From: Ptiloglossa arizonensis
Taxonomy: Eukaryota > Arthropoda > Insecta > Hymenoptera > Colletidae
DNA length: 64,000 nucleotides
Direction of reading: 5' to 3'
Assembly (NCBI RefSeq): GCF_051014685.1
Contig: NW_027478980.1
Location: 244,354 to 308,353 of the forward strand
The notes beneath the pieces are model-generated. The model did not search any database and was not told the DNA's origin. It saw only the letters and a program-made list of their open reading frames with translations. The position numbers and the translations under genes were made by a program. Positions 49,259 to 60,990 of this stretch are shown piece after piece (the first letter of the stretch is position 1; every line of letters starts with the position of its first letter).

Positions 49259-51559
49259 CTAAGGGAAAAATACACATACCGTTGTGATCGGGCGAGTTTC
49301 TACTTTCAGATGCAATAAGAATTTTTGGGTTAGGCCAATCCGTTCGCGAGATATGGGAGTTTGAAGCCAAGAAATGGTTGTGAAGGCAAAAAATTTTTCG
49401 CAATTCTGCTGCTTCAAACGCTTAACCAGAATGGCCCAGGGAAAAAATATACATACCGTTGGAATCGGGCGAGTTTCTACTTTCAAAGGCAATAGGAATT
49501 TTTGGGTTAGGTCAATCCGTTCGCGAGATATGAGAGTTTGAAGCTAAGATATGGTTGAGAAGACAACAAATTTTTCGCAAATCTGCTGCTCCAAACGCTT
49601 AACCAGAATGGCCTAGGGAAAAAATACGCGTACCGTTGTGATCGGGCGAGTTTCTACTTTCAGATGCAATAGGAATTTTTGGGTTGGGTCAATCCGTTCG
49701 CGAGATATGGGACATTGAAGCTAAGAAATGGTTGACAAGACATCAAATTTTTCGCACTTCTGCTGCTCCAATCGTTTAGCCCGAATGGCCTAGAGGAAAA
49801 ATACACGCACCGTTGTAATCGGGCGAGTTTCTACTTGCAGATGCAACAGGAATTTTTGGGTTAGGTCGATCCGTTCGCGAGAAATGGGAGTTTGAAGCCA
49901 AGAAATGGTAGAAGAGGCAAAAAATTTTTCACAATTCTGCTGCTCCAAACGCTTAACCAGAAAGGCCTAGGGAAAAAATACACATACCGTTGTGATCGGG
50001 CGAGTTTCTACTTTCAGATGCAATAGGAATTTTTGGGTTGGGCCAATCCGTTCGCGAGATATGGGAGTTTGAAGACAAGAAATGGTTGAGAAGGCAAAAA
50101 ATTTTTCGCAATTCTGCTGCTCCAAACGCTTAACCAGAATGGCCTAGGGAAAAAATACACATACCGTTGTAATCGGGCGAGTTTCTACTTTCAGATGCAA
50201 TAGGAATTTTTGGGTTAGGTCAATCCGTTCGCGAGATATGGTAGTTTGAAGCCAAGAAATGGTTGAGAAGACAACAAATTTTTCACAATTCTGCTGCTCC
50301 AAACGCTTAACCATAATGACCTAGGGAAAAAATACACATACCATTGTAATCGGGCGAGTTTCTACTTTCACATGCAATAGGAATTTTTGGGTTGGGTCAA
50401 TCCGTTCGCGAGATATGGGATTTTGAAGCCAAGAAATGGTTGAGAAGACAACAAATTTTTCGCACTTCTGCTGCTCCAAACGCTTCACCAGAATGGCCTA
50501 GGGAAAAAATACACATTACGTTGTAATCGGGCGATTTTCTACTTTCACATGCAATAAGAATTTTTGGGTTAGGTCAATCCGTTCGCGAGATATGGGATTT
50601 TGAAGCCAAGAAATGGTTGAGAAGGCAAAAAATTTTTTGCAATTCTGCTGCTTCAAACGCTTAACCAGAATGGCCCAGGGAAAAAATACACATACCGTTG
50701 TGATCGGGCGAGTTTCTACTTTCAGATGCAATAGGAATTTTTGGGTTGGGTCAATCCGTTCGCGAGATATGGGAGTTTGAAGACAAGAAATGGTTGAGAA
50801 GGCAAAAAATTTTTCGCAATTCTGCTGCTCCAAACGCTTAACCAGAATGGCCTAGGGAAAAAATACACATACCGTTGTAATCGGGCGAGTTTCTACTTTC
50901 AGATGCAATACTAATTTTTGGGTTAGGTCAATCCGTTCGCGAGATATGGGAGTTTAAAGCCAAGAAATGGTTGAGGAGGCAAAAAATTTTTCGCAATTCT
51001 GCTGCTTCAAACGCTTAACCAGAATGGCCCAGGGAAAAAATACACATACCGTTGTAATCGGGCGAGTTTCTACTTTCAAAGGCAATAGGAATTTTTGGGT
51101 TAGGTCTATCCGTTCGCGAGATATGAGAGTTTGAAGCTAAGATATGGTTGAGAAGACAACAAATTTTTCGCAAATCTGCTGCTCCAAACGCTTAACCAGA
51201 ATGGCCTAGGGAAAAAATACGCGTACCGTTGTAATCGGGCGAGTTTCTACTTTCAGATGCAATAAGAATTTTTGGGTTGGGTCAATCCGTTCGCGAGATA
51301 TGGGACATTGAAGCTAAGAAATGGTTGACTAGACAACAAATTTTTCGCACTTCTGCTGCTCCAATCGCTTAACTCGAATGGCCTAGAGGAAAAATACACG
51401 TACCGTTGTAATCGGGCGAGTTTCTATTTTCAGATGCAACAGGAATTTTTGGGTTAGGTCAATCCGTTCGCGAGAAATGGGAGTTTGAAGACAAGAAATG
51501 GTTGAGAAGGCAAAAAATTTTTCGCAATTCTGCTGCTACAAACGCTTAACCAGAATGGC
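49259..51559 (+). repeat. Truncated third unit and mixed copies
   Basis: 49259-49470 repeats the start of the 7-monomer unit and then departs at GAAAAAATATACATACC. 49709-50830 is the copy of 45640-46760. 50840-51300 again carries CAATACTAATTTTT (50906) and GGTCTATCCG. 51300-51559 (GGACATTG, TTGACTAGAC, AACTCGAATGG) recurs at 55724-55984, offset 4424 (25 monomers less 1 bp). Confidence 0.78.
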
Positions 51560-52443
51560 CTAGGGAAAAAATACACATAACGTTGTAATCGGGCGAGTTT
51601 CTACTTTCAGATGCAATAAGAATTTTTGGAGTAGGTCAATCCGTTCGCGAGATATGGGAGTTTGAAGCCAAGAAATGGTTGAGAAGGCAAAAAATTTTTC
51701 GCAATTCTGCTGCTTCAAACGCTTAACCAGAATGGCCCAGGGAAAAAATACACATACCGTTGGAATCGGGCGATTTTCTACTTTTAGATGCAATAAGAAT
51801 TTTTGGGTTGGGTCAATCCGTTCGCGAGATATGGGAGTTGAAGACAAGAAATGGTTGAGAAGGCAAAAAATTTTTCGCAATTCTGCTGCTCCAAACGCTT
51901 AACCAGAATGGCCTAGGGAAAAAATACACATACCGTTGTAATCGGGCGAGTTTCTACTTTCAGATGCAATACTAATTTTTGGGTTAGGTCAATCCGTTCG
52001 CGAGATATGGGAGTTTGAAGCCAAGAAATGGTTGAGGAGGCAAAAAATTTTTCGCAATTCTGCTGCTTCAAACGCTTAACCAGAATGGCCCAGGGAAAAA
52101 ATACACATACCGTTGTAATCGGGCGAGTTTCTACTTTCAAAGGCAATAGGAATTTTTGGGTTAGGTCTATCCGTTCGCGAGATATGAGAGTTTGAAGCTA
52201 AGATATGGTTGAGAAGACAACAAATTTTTCGCAAATCTGCTGCTCCAAACGCTTAACCAGAATGGCCTAGGGAAAAAATACGCGTACCGTTGTAATCGGG
52301 CGAGTTTCTACTTTCAGATGCAATAAGAATTTTTGGGTTGGGTCAATCCGTTCGCGAGATATGGGAGTTTGAAGACAAGAAATGATTGAGAAGGCAAAAA
52401 ATTTTGCGCAATTCTGCTGCTCCAAACGCTTAACCAGAATGGC
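51560..52443 (+). repeat. Five-monomer copy of the 7-monomer unit
   Basis: This segment equals 46783-47666 at offset 4777 (27 monomers less 2 bp), including TTTTTGGAGTAGG, CAATACTAATTTTT (51967), GGTCTATCCG and AATTTTGCGC. At about 52480 it departs with CTTTTAGATG. Confidence 0.85.
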
Positions 52444-53103
52444 CTAGGGAAAAAATACACATACCGTTGTAATCGGGCGAGTTTCTACTTTTAGATGCAA
52501 TAAGAATTTTTGGGTTGGGTCAATCCGTTCGCGAGATATGGGAGTTTGAAGCCAAGAAATGGTTGAGAAGGCAAAAAATTTTTCGCAATTCTGCTGCTTC
52601 AAACGCTTAACCAGAATGGCCCAGGGAAAAATTACACATACCGTTGTGATCGGGCGAGTTTCTACTTTCAGATGCAATAAGAATTTTTGGGTTAGGCCAA
52701 TCCGTTCGCGAGATATGGGAGTTTGAAGCCAAGAAATGGTTGTGAAGGCAAAAAATTTTTCGCAATTCTGCTGCTTCAAACGCTTAACCAGAATGGCCCA
52801 GGGAAAAAATATACATACCGTTGGAATCGGGCGAGTTTCTACTTTCAAAGGCAATAGGAATTTTTGGGTTAGGTCAATCCGTTCGCGAGATATGAGAGTT
52901 TGAAGCTAAGATATGGTTGAGAAGACAACAAATTTTTCGCAAATCTGCTGCTCCAAACGCTTAACCAGAATGGCCTAGGGAAAAAATACGCGTACCGTTG
53001 TGATCGGGCGAGTTTCTACTTTCAGATGCAATAGGAATTTTTGGGTTGGGTCAATCCGTTCGCGAGATATGGGAGTTTGAAGACAAGAAATGGTTGAGAA
53101 GGC

Positions 53104-53114
53104 AAAAAATTTTT
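53104..53114. other. A6T5 tract of the monomer
   Basis: Six A followed by five T form the strongest rigid or bent element of the monomer. The A6 tract at 53158-53163 is centred about 51-52 bp away and the T5 tract about 56 bp beyond that, near five helical turns each. Some classes interrupt the A run (ACAACAAATTTTT or ACAACAAATTATT). A role in nucleosome phasing is inference. Confidence 0.6.
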
Positions 53115-53150
53115 CGCAATTCTGCTGCTCCAAACGCTTAACCAGAATGG

Positions 53151-53156
53151 CCTAGG
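53151..53156. other. CCTAGG palindrome, dimorphic in the array
   Basis: CCTAGG (an AvrII site) is present in most monomers. A recurrent class has CCCAGG, and another has CCTAGAGG or CCTAGGGG. On the minus strand CCTAGG supplies the TAG that closes the long open frame; CCCAGG turns it into TGG. CCTAGG and CCCAGG monomers often alternate, revealing a 354-bp dimer. Confidence 0.85.
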
Positions 53157-53169
53157 GAAAAAATACACA

Positions 53170-53186
53170 TACCGTTGTAATCGGGC
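53170..53186 (+). other. CENP-B-box-like 17-mer, majority form
   Basis: The element reads TACCGTTGTAATCGGGC. Against the mammalian CENP-B box (YTTCGTTGGAARCGGGA) it matches 12 of 17 positions, and 7 of the 9 positions held essential for CENP-B binding (CG, the central A and the CGGG block); the two T of TTCG are replaced by AC. It sits at monomer positions 68-84 and recurs in essentially every copy, sometimes with T-to-G at the ninth position or AATC to GATC. Whether anything binds it is unknown; plants lack a clear CENP-B orthologue, while many animals carry pogo-derived relatives. Confidence 0.55.
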
Positions 53187-56100
53187 GAGTTTCTACTTTC
53201 AGATGCAATAGGAATTTTTGGGTTGGGCCAATCCGTTCGCGAGATATGGGAGTTTGAAGACAAGAAATGGTTGAGAAGGCAAAAAATTTTTCGCAATTCT
53301 GCTGCTCCAAACGCTTAACCAGAATGGCCTAGGGAAAACATACACATACCGTTGTAATCGGGCGAGTTTCTACTTTCAGATGCAATACTAATTTTTGGGT
53401 TAGGTCAATCCGTTCGCGAGATATGGGAGTTTAAAGGCAAGAAATGGTTGAGGAGGCAAAAAATTTTTCGCAATTCTGCTGCTTCAAACGCTTAACCAGA
53501 ATGGCCCAGGGAAAAAATACACATACCGTTGTGATCGGGCGAGTTTCTACTTTCAGATGCAATAGGAATTTTTGGGTTGGGCCAATCCGTTCGCGAGATA
53601 TGGGAGTTTGAAGACAAGAAATGGTTGAGAAGGCAAAAAATTTTTCGCAATTCTGCTGCTCCAAACGCTTAACCAGAATGGCCTAGGGAAAAAATACACA
53701 TACCGTTGTAATCGGGCGAGTTTCTACTTTCAGATGCAATAGGAATTTTTGGGTTAGGTCAATCCGTTCGCGAGGTATGGGAGTTTGAAGCCAAGAAATG
53801 GATGAGAAGGCAAAAAATTTTTCACAATTCTGCTGCTCCAAACGCTTAACCATAATGACCTAGGGAAAAAATACACATACCATTGTAATCGGGCGAGTTT
53901 CTACTTTCAGATGCAATAGGAATTTTTGGGTTGGGTCAATCCGTTCGCGAGATATGGGAGTTTGAAGACAAGAAATGGTTGAGAAGGCAAAAAATTTTTC
54001 GCAATTCTGCTGCTCCAAACGCTTAACCAGAATGGCCTAGGGAAAACATACACATACCGTTGTAATCGGGCGAGTTTCTACTTTCAGATGCAATACTAAT
54101 TTTTGGGTTAGGTCAATCCGTTCGCGAGATATGGGAGTTTAAAGCCAAGAAATGGTTGAGGAGGCAAAAAATTTTTCGCAATTCTGCTGCTTCAAACGCT
54201 TAACCAGAATGGCCCAGGGAAAAAATACACATACCGTTGTAATCGGGCGAGTTTCTACTTTCAAAGGCAATAGGAATTTTTGGGTTAGGTCTATCCGTTC
54301 GCGAGATATGAGAGTTTGAAGCTAAGATATGGTTGAGAAGACAACAAATTTTTCGCAAATCTGCTGCTCCAAACGCTTAACCAGAATGGCCTTGGGAAAA
54401 AATACGCGTACCGTTGTAATCGGGCGAGTTTCTACTTTCAGATGCAATAAGAATTTTTGGGTTAGGTCAATCCGTTCGCGAGATATGGTAGTTTGAAGCC
54501 AAGAAATGGTTGAGAAGACAACAAATTTTTCGCACTTCTGCTGCTCCAAACGCTTCACCAGTATGGCCTAGGGAAAAAATACACATACCGTTGTAATCGG
54601 GCGATTTTCAACTTTCACATGCAATAAGAATTTTTGGGTTAGGTCAATCCGTTCGCGAGATATGGGAGTTTGACGCCAAGAAATGGTTGAGAAGGCAAAA
54701 AATTTTTCGCAATTCTGCTGCTTCAAACGCTTAACCAGAATGGCCCAGGGAAGAAATACACATACCGTTGTGATCGGGCGAGTTTCTACTTTCAGATGCA
54801 ATAGGAATTTTTGGGTTGGGTCAATCCGTTCGCGAGATATGGGAGTTTGAAGACAAGAAATGATTGAGAAGGCAACAAATTTTGCGCAATTCTGCTGCTC
54901 CAAACGCTTAACCAGAATGGCCTAGGGAAAAAATACACATACCGTTGTAATCGGGCGAGTTTCTACTTTCAGATGCAATAAGAATTTTTGGGTTAGGTCA
55001 ATCCGTTCGCGAGATATGGGAGTTTGAAGCCAAGAAATGGTTGAGAAGGCAAAAAATTTTTCGCAATTCTGCTGCTTCAAACGCTTAACCAGAATGGCCC
55101 AGGGAAAAATTACACATACCGTTGTAATCGGGCGAGTTTCTACTTTTAGATGCAATAAGAATTTTTGGGTTGGGTCAATCCGTTCGCGAGATATGGGAGT
55201 TTGAAGACAAGAAATGGTTGAGAAGGCAAAAAATTTTTCGCAATTCTGCTGCTCCAAACGCTTAACCAGAATGGCCTAGGGGAAAAATACACATACCGTT
55301 GCGATCGGGCGAGTTTCTACTTTCAGATGCAATAAGAATTTTTGGGTTAGGCCAATCCGTTCGCGAGATATGGGAGTTTGAAGCCAAGAAATGGTTGTGA
55401 AGGCAAAAAATTTTTCGCAATTCTGCTGCTTCAAACGCTTAACCAGAATGGCCCAGGGACAAAATATACATACCGTTGGAATCGGGCGAGTTTCTACTTT
55501 CAAAGGCAATAGGAATTTTTGGGTTAGGTCAATCCGTTCGCGAGATATGAGAGTTTGAAGCTAAGATATGGTTGAGAAGACAACAAATTTTTCGCAAATC
55601 TGCTGCTCCAAACGCTTAACCAGAATGGCCTAGGGAAAAAATACGCGTACCGTTGTGATCGGGCGAGTTTCTACTTTCAGATGCAATAGGAATTTTTGGG
55701 TTGGGTCAATCCGTTCGCGAGATATGGGACATTGAAGCTAAGAAATGGTTGACTAGACAACAAATTTTTCGCACTTCTGCTGCTCCAATCGCTTAACTCG
55801 AATGGCCTAGAGGAAAAATACACGTACCGTTGTAATCGGGCGAGTTTCTATTTTCAGATGCAACAGGAATTTTTGGGTTAGGTCAATCCGTTCGCGAGAA
55901 ATGGGAGTTTGAAGACAAGAAATGGTTGAGAAGGCAAAAAATTTTTCGCAATTCTGCTGCTCCAAACGCTTAACCAGAATGGCCTAGGGAAAAAATACAC
56001 ATACCGTTGTAATCGGGCGAGTTTCTACTTTCAGATGCAATAGGAATTTTTGGGTTAGGTCAATCCGTTCGCGAGATATGGGAGTTTGAAGCTAAGATAT

Positions 56101-56337
56101 GGTTGAGAAGACAACAAATTTTTCGCAAATCTGCTGCTCCAAACGCTTAACCAGAATGGCCTAGGGAAAAAATACGCGTACCGTTGTAATCGGGCGAGTT
56201 TCTACTTTCAGTTACAATAGGAATTTTTGGGTTAGGTCAATCCGTTCGCGAGATATGGGAGTTTGAAGACAAGAAATGGTTGAGAAGGCAAAAAATTTTT
56301 CGCAATTCTGCTGCTCCAAACGCTTAACCAGAATGGC

Positions 56338-57399
56338 CTAGGGAAAAAATACACATACCGTTGTAATCAGGCGAGTTTCTACTTTCAGATGCAATAGGAA
56401 TTTCTGGGTTAGGTCAATCCGTTCGCGAGATATGGGAGTTTGAAGCCAAGAAATGGTTGAGAAGGCAAAAAATTTTTCGCAATTCTGCTGCTTCAAACGC
56501 TTAACCAGAATGGACCAGGGAAAAAATACACATACCGTTGTGATCGGGCGAGTTTCTACTTTCAGATGCAATAGGAATTTTTGGGATAGGCCAATCCGTT
56601 CGCGAGATATGGGAGTTTGAAAACAAGAAATGGTTGAGAAGGCAAAAAATTTTTCGCAATTCTGCTGCTCCAAACGCTTAACCAGAATGGCTTAGGGAAA
56701 AAATACACATACCGTTGTAATCGGGCGAGTTTCTACTTTCAGATGCAATAGGAATTTTTGGGTTAGGTCAATCCGTTCGCGAGATATGGGAGTTTGAAGC
56801 CAAGAAATGGTTGAGAAGGCAAAAAATTTTTCGCAATTCTGCTGCTTCAAACGCTTAACCAGAATGGCCCACGGAAAAAATACACATACCGTTGTGATCG
56901 GGCGAGTTTCTACTTTCAGATGCAATAGGAATTTTTGGGTTGGGTCAATCCGTTCGCGAGATATGGGAGTTTGAAGACAAGAAATGGTTGAGAAGGCAAA
57001 AAATGTTTCGCAATTCTGCTGCTCCAAACGCTTAACCAGAATGGCCTAGGGAAAAAATACACATACCGTTGTAATCGGGCGAGTTTCTACTTTCAGATGC
57101 AATAAGAATTTTTGGGTTAGGTCAATCCGTTCGCGAGATATGGGAGTTTGAAGCCAAGAAATGGTTGAGAAGGCAAAAAATTTTTCGCAATTCTGCTGCT
57201 TCAAACGCTTAACCAGAATGGCCCAGGGAAAAATTACACATACCGTTGTAATCGGGCGAGTTTCTACTTTTAGATGCAATAAGAATTTTTGGGTTGAGTT
57301 AATCCGTTCGCGAGATATGGGAGTTTGAAGACAAGAAATGGTTGAGAAGGCAAAAAATTTTTCGCAATTCTGCTGCTCCAAACGCTTAACCAGAATGGC
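56338..57399 (+). repeat. 1062-bp 6-monomer unit, copy 1
   Basis: The unit is exactly six monomers, arranged as three dimers that alternate CCTAGG or CTTAGG with CCCAGG-type sites. Markers: GGACCAGGG (56512), GGCTTAGGG (56689), GGCCCACGG (56866), AAAATGTTTCGC near 57001 and GGTTGAGTTAATCC near 57292. Confidence 0.92.
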
Positions 57400-58461
57400 C
57401 TAGGGAAAAAATACACATACCGTTGTAATCGGGCGAGTTTCTACTTTCAGATGCAATAAGAATTTTTGGGTTAGGTCAATCCGTTCGCGAGATATGGGAG
57501 TTTGAAGCCAAGAAATGGTTGAGAAGGCAAAAAATTTTTCGCAATTCTGCTGCTTCAAACGCTTAACCAGAATGGACCAGGGAAAAAATACACATACCGT
57601 TGTGATCGGGCGAGTTTCTACTTTCAGATGCAATAGGAATTTTTGGGTTAGGCCAATCCGCTCGCGAGATATGGGAGTTTGAAAACAAGAAATGGTTGAG
57701 AAGGCAAAAAATTTTTCGCAATTCTGCTGCTCCAAACGCTTAACCAGAATGGCTTAGGGAAAAAATACACATACCGTTGTAATCGGGCGAGTTTCTACTT
57801 TCAGATGCAATAGGAATTTTTGGGTTAGGTCAATCCGTTCGCGAGATATGGGAGTTTGAAGCCAAGAAATGGTTGAGAAGGCAAAAAATTTTTCGCAATT
57901 CTGCTGCTTCAAACGCTTAACCAGAATGGCCCACGGAAAAAATACACATACCGTTGTGATCGGGCAAGTTTCTACTTTCAGATGCAATAGGAATTTTTGG
58001 GTTGGGTCAATCCGTTCGCGAGATATGGGAGTTTGAAGACAAGAAATGGTTGAGAAGGCAAAAAATGTTTCGCAATTCTGCTGCTCCAAACGCTTAACCA
58101 GAATGGCCTAGGGAAAAAATACACATACCGTTGTAATCGGGCGAGTTTCTACTTTCAGATGCAATAAGAATTTTTGGGTTAGGTCAATCCGTTCGCGAGA
58201 TATGGGAGTTTGAAGCCAAGAAATGGTTGAGAAGGCAAAAATTTTTCGCAATTCTGCTGCTTCAAACGCTTAACCAGAATGGCCCAGGGAAAAATTACAC
58301 ATACCGTTGTAATCGGGCGAGTTTCTACTTTTAGATGCAATAAGAATTTTTGGGTTGAGTTAATCCGTTCGCGAGATATGGGAGTTTGAAGACAAGAAAT
58401 GGTTGAGAAGGCAAAAAATTTTTCGCAATTCTGCTGCTCCAAACGCTTAACCAGAATGGCC
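57400..58461 (+). repeat. 1062-bp 6-monomer unit, copy 2
   Basis: All markers of 56338-57399 recur at +1062. One A is missing from the A-tract near 58239 (GGCAAAAATTTTTCGC). A start of the next unit follows to about 58620. Confidence 0.92.
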
Positions 58462-58570
58462 TAGGGAAAAAATACACATACCGTTGTAATCGGGCGAGTT
58501 TCTACTTTCAGATGCAATAAGAATTTTTGGGTTAGGTCAATCCGTTCGCGAGATATGGGAGTTTGAAGCC

Positions 58571-59101
58571 AAGAAATGGTTGAGAAGGCAAAAAATTTTT
58601 CGCAATTCTGCTGCTTCAAACGCTTAACCAGAATGGCGCAGGGAAAAAATACGCGTACCGTTGTAATCGGGCGAGTTTCTACTTTCAGTTACAATAGGAA
58701 TTTTTGGGTTAGGTCAATCCGTTCGGGAGATATGGGACTTTGAAGCTAAGAAATGGTTGACAAGACAACAAATTTTTCGCACTTCTGCTGCTCCAATCGC
58801 TTAACCCGAATGGCCTAGAGGAAAAATACACGTACCGTTGTAATCGGGCGAGTTTCTACTTTCAGATGCAACAGGAATTTTTGGGTTAGGTCAATCCGTT
58901 CGCGAGAAATGGGAGTTTGAAGCCAAGAAATGGTAGAAGATGCAAAAAATTTTTCCCAATTCTGCTGCTCCAAACGCTTAACCAGAATGGCCTAGGGAAA
59001 AAATACACATACCGTTGTGATCGGGCGAGTTTCTACTTTCAGATGCAATAGGAATTTTTGGGTTGGGCCAATCCGTTCGCGAGATATGGGAGTTTGAAGA
59101 C
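58571..59101 (+). repeat. 531-bp 3-monomer unit, copy 1
   Basis: Three monomers: GGCGCAGGG with CGCGTACCG (58635), CCAATCGCTTAACCCG, and TGGTAGAAGATGC with TTTTTCCCAATTC (58941). The same order follows at +531. A private CCGTTCGGGAG near 58721 removes TCGCGA in this copy. Confidence 0.88.
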
Positions 59102-59632
59102 AAGAAATGGTTGAGAAGGCAAAAAATTTTTCGCAATTCTGCTGCTTCAAACGCTTAACCAGAATGGCGCAGGGAAAAAATACGCGTACCGTTGTAATCG
59201 GGCGAGTTTCTACTTTCAGTTACAATAGGAATTTTTGGGTTAGGTCAATCCGTTCGCGAGATATGGGACTTTGAATCTAAGAAATGGTTGACAAGACAAC
59301 AAATTTTTCGCACTTCTGCTGCTCCAATCGCTTAACCCGAATGGCCTAGAGGAAAAATACACGTACCGTTGTAATCGGGCGAGTTTCTACTTTCAGATGC
59401 AACAGGAATTTTTGGGTTAGGTCAATCCGTTCGCGAGAAATGGGAGTTTGAAGCCAAGAAATGGTAGAAGATGCAAAAAATTTTTCCCAATTCTGCTGCT
59501 CCAAACGCTTAACCAGAATGGCCTAGGGAAAAAATACACATACCGTTGTGATCGGGCGAGTTTCTACTTTCAGATGCAATAGGAATTTTTGGGTTGGGCC
59601 AATCCGTTCGCGAGATATGGGAGTTTGAAGAC
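59102..59632 (+). repeat. 531-bp 3-monomer unit, copy 2
   Basis: Tandem partner with GGCGCAGGG at 59166 and TTTTTCCCAATTC near 59482. Further copies of the same trimer sit at about 61580-62110 and 62820-63240, separated by 2477 and 1239 bp. An A is missing at about 59706 just downstream (CTAGGGAAAAATACAC). Confidence 0.88.
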
Positions 59633-60239
59633 AAGAAATGGTTGAGATGGCAAAAAATTTTTCGCAATTCTGCTGCTCCAAACGCTTAACCAGAATGGCC
59701 TAGGGAAAAATACACATACCGTTGTAATCGGGCGAGTTTCTACTTTCTGATGCAATAGGAATTTTTGGGTTAGGTCAATCCGTTCGCGAGGTATGGGAGT
59801 TTGAAGCCAAGAAATGGATGAGAAGGCAAAAAATTTTTCACAACTCTGCTGCTCCAAACGCTTAACCAGAATGACCTAGGGAAAAAATACGCGTACCGTT
59901 GTAATCGGGCGAGTTTCTACTTTCAGTTACAATAGGAATTTTCGGGATAGGTCAATCCGTTCGCGAGATATGGGACTTTGAAGCTAAGAAATGGTTGACA
60001 AGACAACAAATTTTTCGCACTTCTGCTGCCCCAATCGCTTAACCCGAATGGCCTAGAGGAAAAATACAAGTACCGTTGTAATCGGGCGAGTTTCTACTTT
60101 CAGATGCAACAGGAATTTTTGGGTTAGGTCAATCCGTTCGCGAGAAATGGGAGTTTGAAGCCAAGAAATGGTAGAAGAGGCAAAAAATTTTTCACAATTC
60201 TGCTGCTCCAAACGCTTAACCAGAATGGCCTAGGGAAAA

Positions 60240-60990
60240 AATACACGTACCGTTGTAATCGGGCGAGTTTCTACTTTCAAATGCACAAGGAATTTTTGGG
60301 TTAGGTCAATCCGTTCGCGAGATATGAGAGTTTGAAGCTAAGATATGTTTGAGAAGGCAAAAAATTTTTCGCAATTCTGCTGCTCCAAACGCTTAACCAG
60401 AATGGCGTAGGGAAAAAATACACATACTGTTGTAATCGGGCGAGTTTCTACTTTCAGATGCAATAGGAATTTTTGGGTTAGGTCAATCCGTTCGCGAGGT
60501 ATGGGAGTTTGAAGCCAAGAAATGGATGAGAAGGCAAAAAATTTTTCACAATTCTGCTGCTCCAAACGCTTAACCAGAATGACCTAGGGAAAAAATACAC
60601 ATACCGTTGTGATCGGGCGAGTATCTACTTTCAGATGCAATAGGAATTTTTGGGCTGGGCCAATCCGTTCGCGAGATATGGGAGTTTGAAGACAAGAAAT
60701 GGTTGAGAAGGCAAAAAATTTTTCGCAATTCTGCTGCTCCAAACGCTTAACCAGAATGGCCTAGGGAAAAAATACACATACCGTTGTAATCGGGCGAGTT
60801 TCTACTTTCAGATGTAATAGGAATTTTTGGGTTAGGCCAATCCGTTCGCGAGATATGGGAGTTTGAAAACAAGAAATGGTTGAGAAGGCAAAAAATTTTT
60901 CGCAATTCTGCTGCTCCAAACGCTTAACCAGAATGGCTTAGGGAAAAAATACACATACCGTTGTAATCGGGCGAGTTTCTACTTTCAGAT
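60240..60990 (+). repeat. Segment repeated at window end, copy 1
   Basis: This segment matches 63249-64000 at offset 3009 (17 monomers exactly). Shared markers: GCACAAGG near 60284, GATATGTTTGAG near 60342, GGCGTAGGG, CATACTGTTG near 60423, GAGTATCTAC near 60619, GGGCTGGGCC near 60651 and GATGTAATAGG near 60811. Confidence 0.9.

Larger units (their letters stand above)
53103..53279 (+). repeat. Representative 177-bp monomer
   Basis: This copy is close to the majority sequence and serves as a coordinate key. In order it holds an A6T5 tract at 53104-53114, the CTG run near 53123, CCTAGG at 53151-53156, an A6 tract at 53158-53163, the CENP-B-box-like element at 53170-53186, a T5 tract near 53215-53219, and TCGCGA at 53237-53242. 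It has 75 G or C bases of 177 (42%) and 8 CpG, against about 7.7 expected from its 31 C and 44 G. Main variable sites in other copies: CCTAGG or CCCAGG; CCAAACGC or CCAATCGC; GATGCAATAAG, GATGCAACAGG, GTTACAATAGG, AAAGGCAATAGG or GATGCTATAGG upstream of the T5 tract; GAAGCC, GAAGAC, GAAGCT or GAACAC after TCGCGA. Confidence 0.95.
52444..56337 (+). repeat. Mosaic of earlier units with a 4-monomer repeat
   Basis: About 53193-53510 recurs at 53901-54218 (offset 708, four monomers; markers GGGAAAACATACAC at 53333 and 54041, and CAATACTAATTTTT). 54922-55487 is a copy of 48905-49470 at offset 6017 (34 monomers less 1 bp), including TTGTGAAGG. 55724-55984 copies 51300-51559. Private changes include GTTTGACGCC near 54668 and GGGACAAAATATAC near 55455. 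Confidence 0.78.

Noticed and set aside
53121..53129. CTG triplet run as an expandable microsatellite.
   Set aside because: It is fixed at about three units in practically all copies and shows no length variation.
53218..53232. Telomere-like GGGTTAGG in most monomers, next to the T5 tract.
   Set aside because: It is a single 8-base match per monomer, not a run of telomeric units, and is easily expected by chance.
53221..53240. RNA polymerase III B-box resemblance in GGTCAATCCG.
   Set aside because: The GTTCGA core is absent and no A-box at the right spacing was seen; no tRNA-like fold is apparent.
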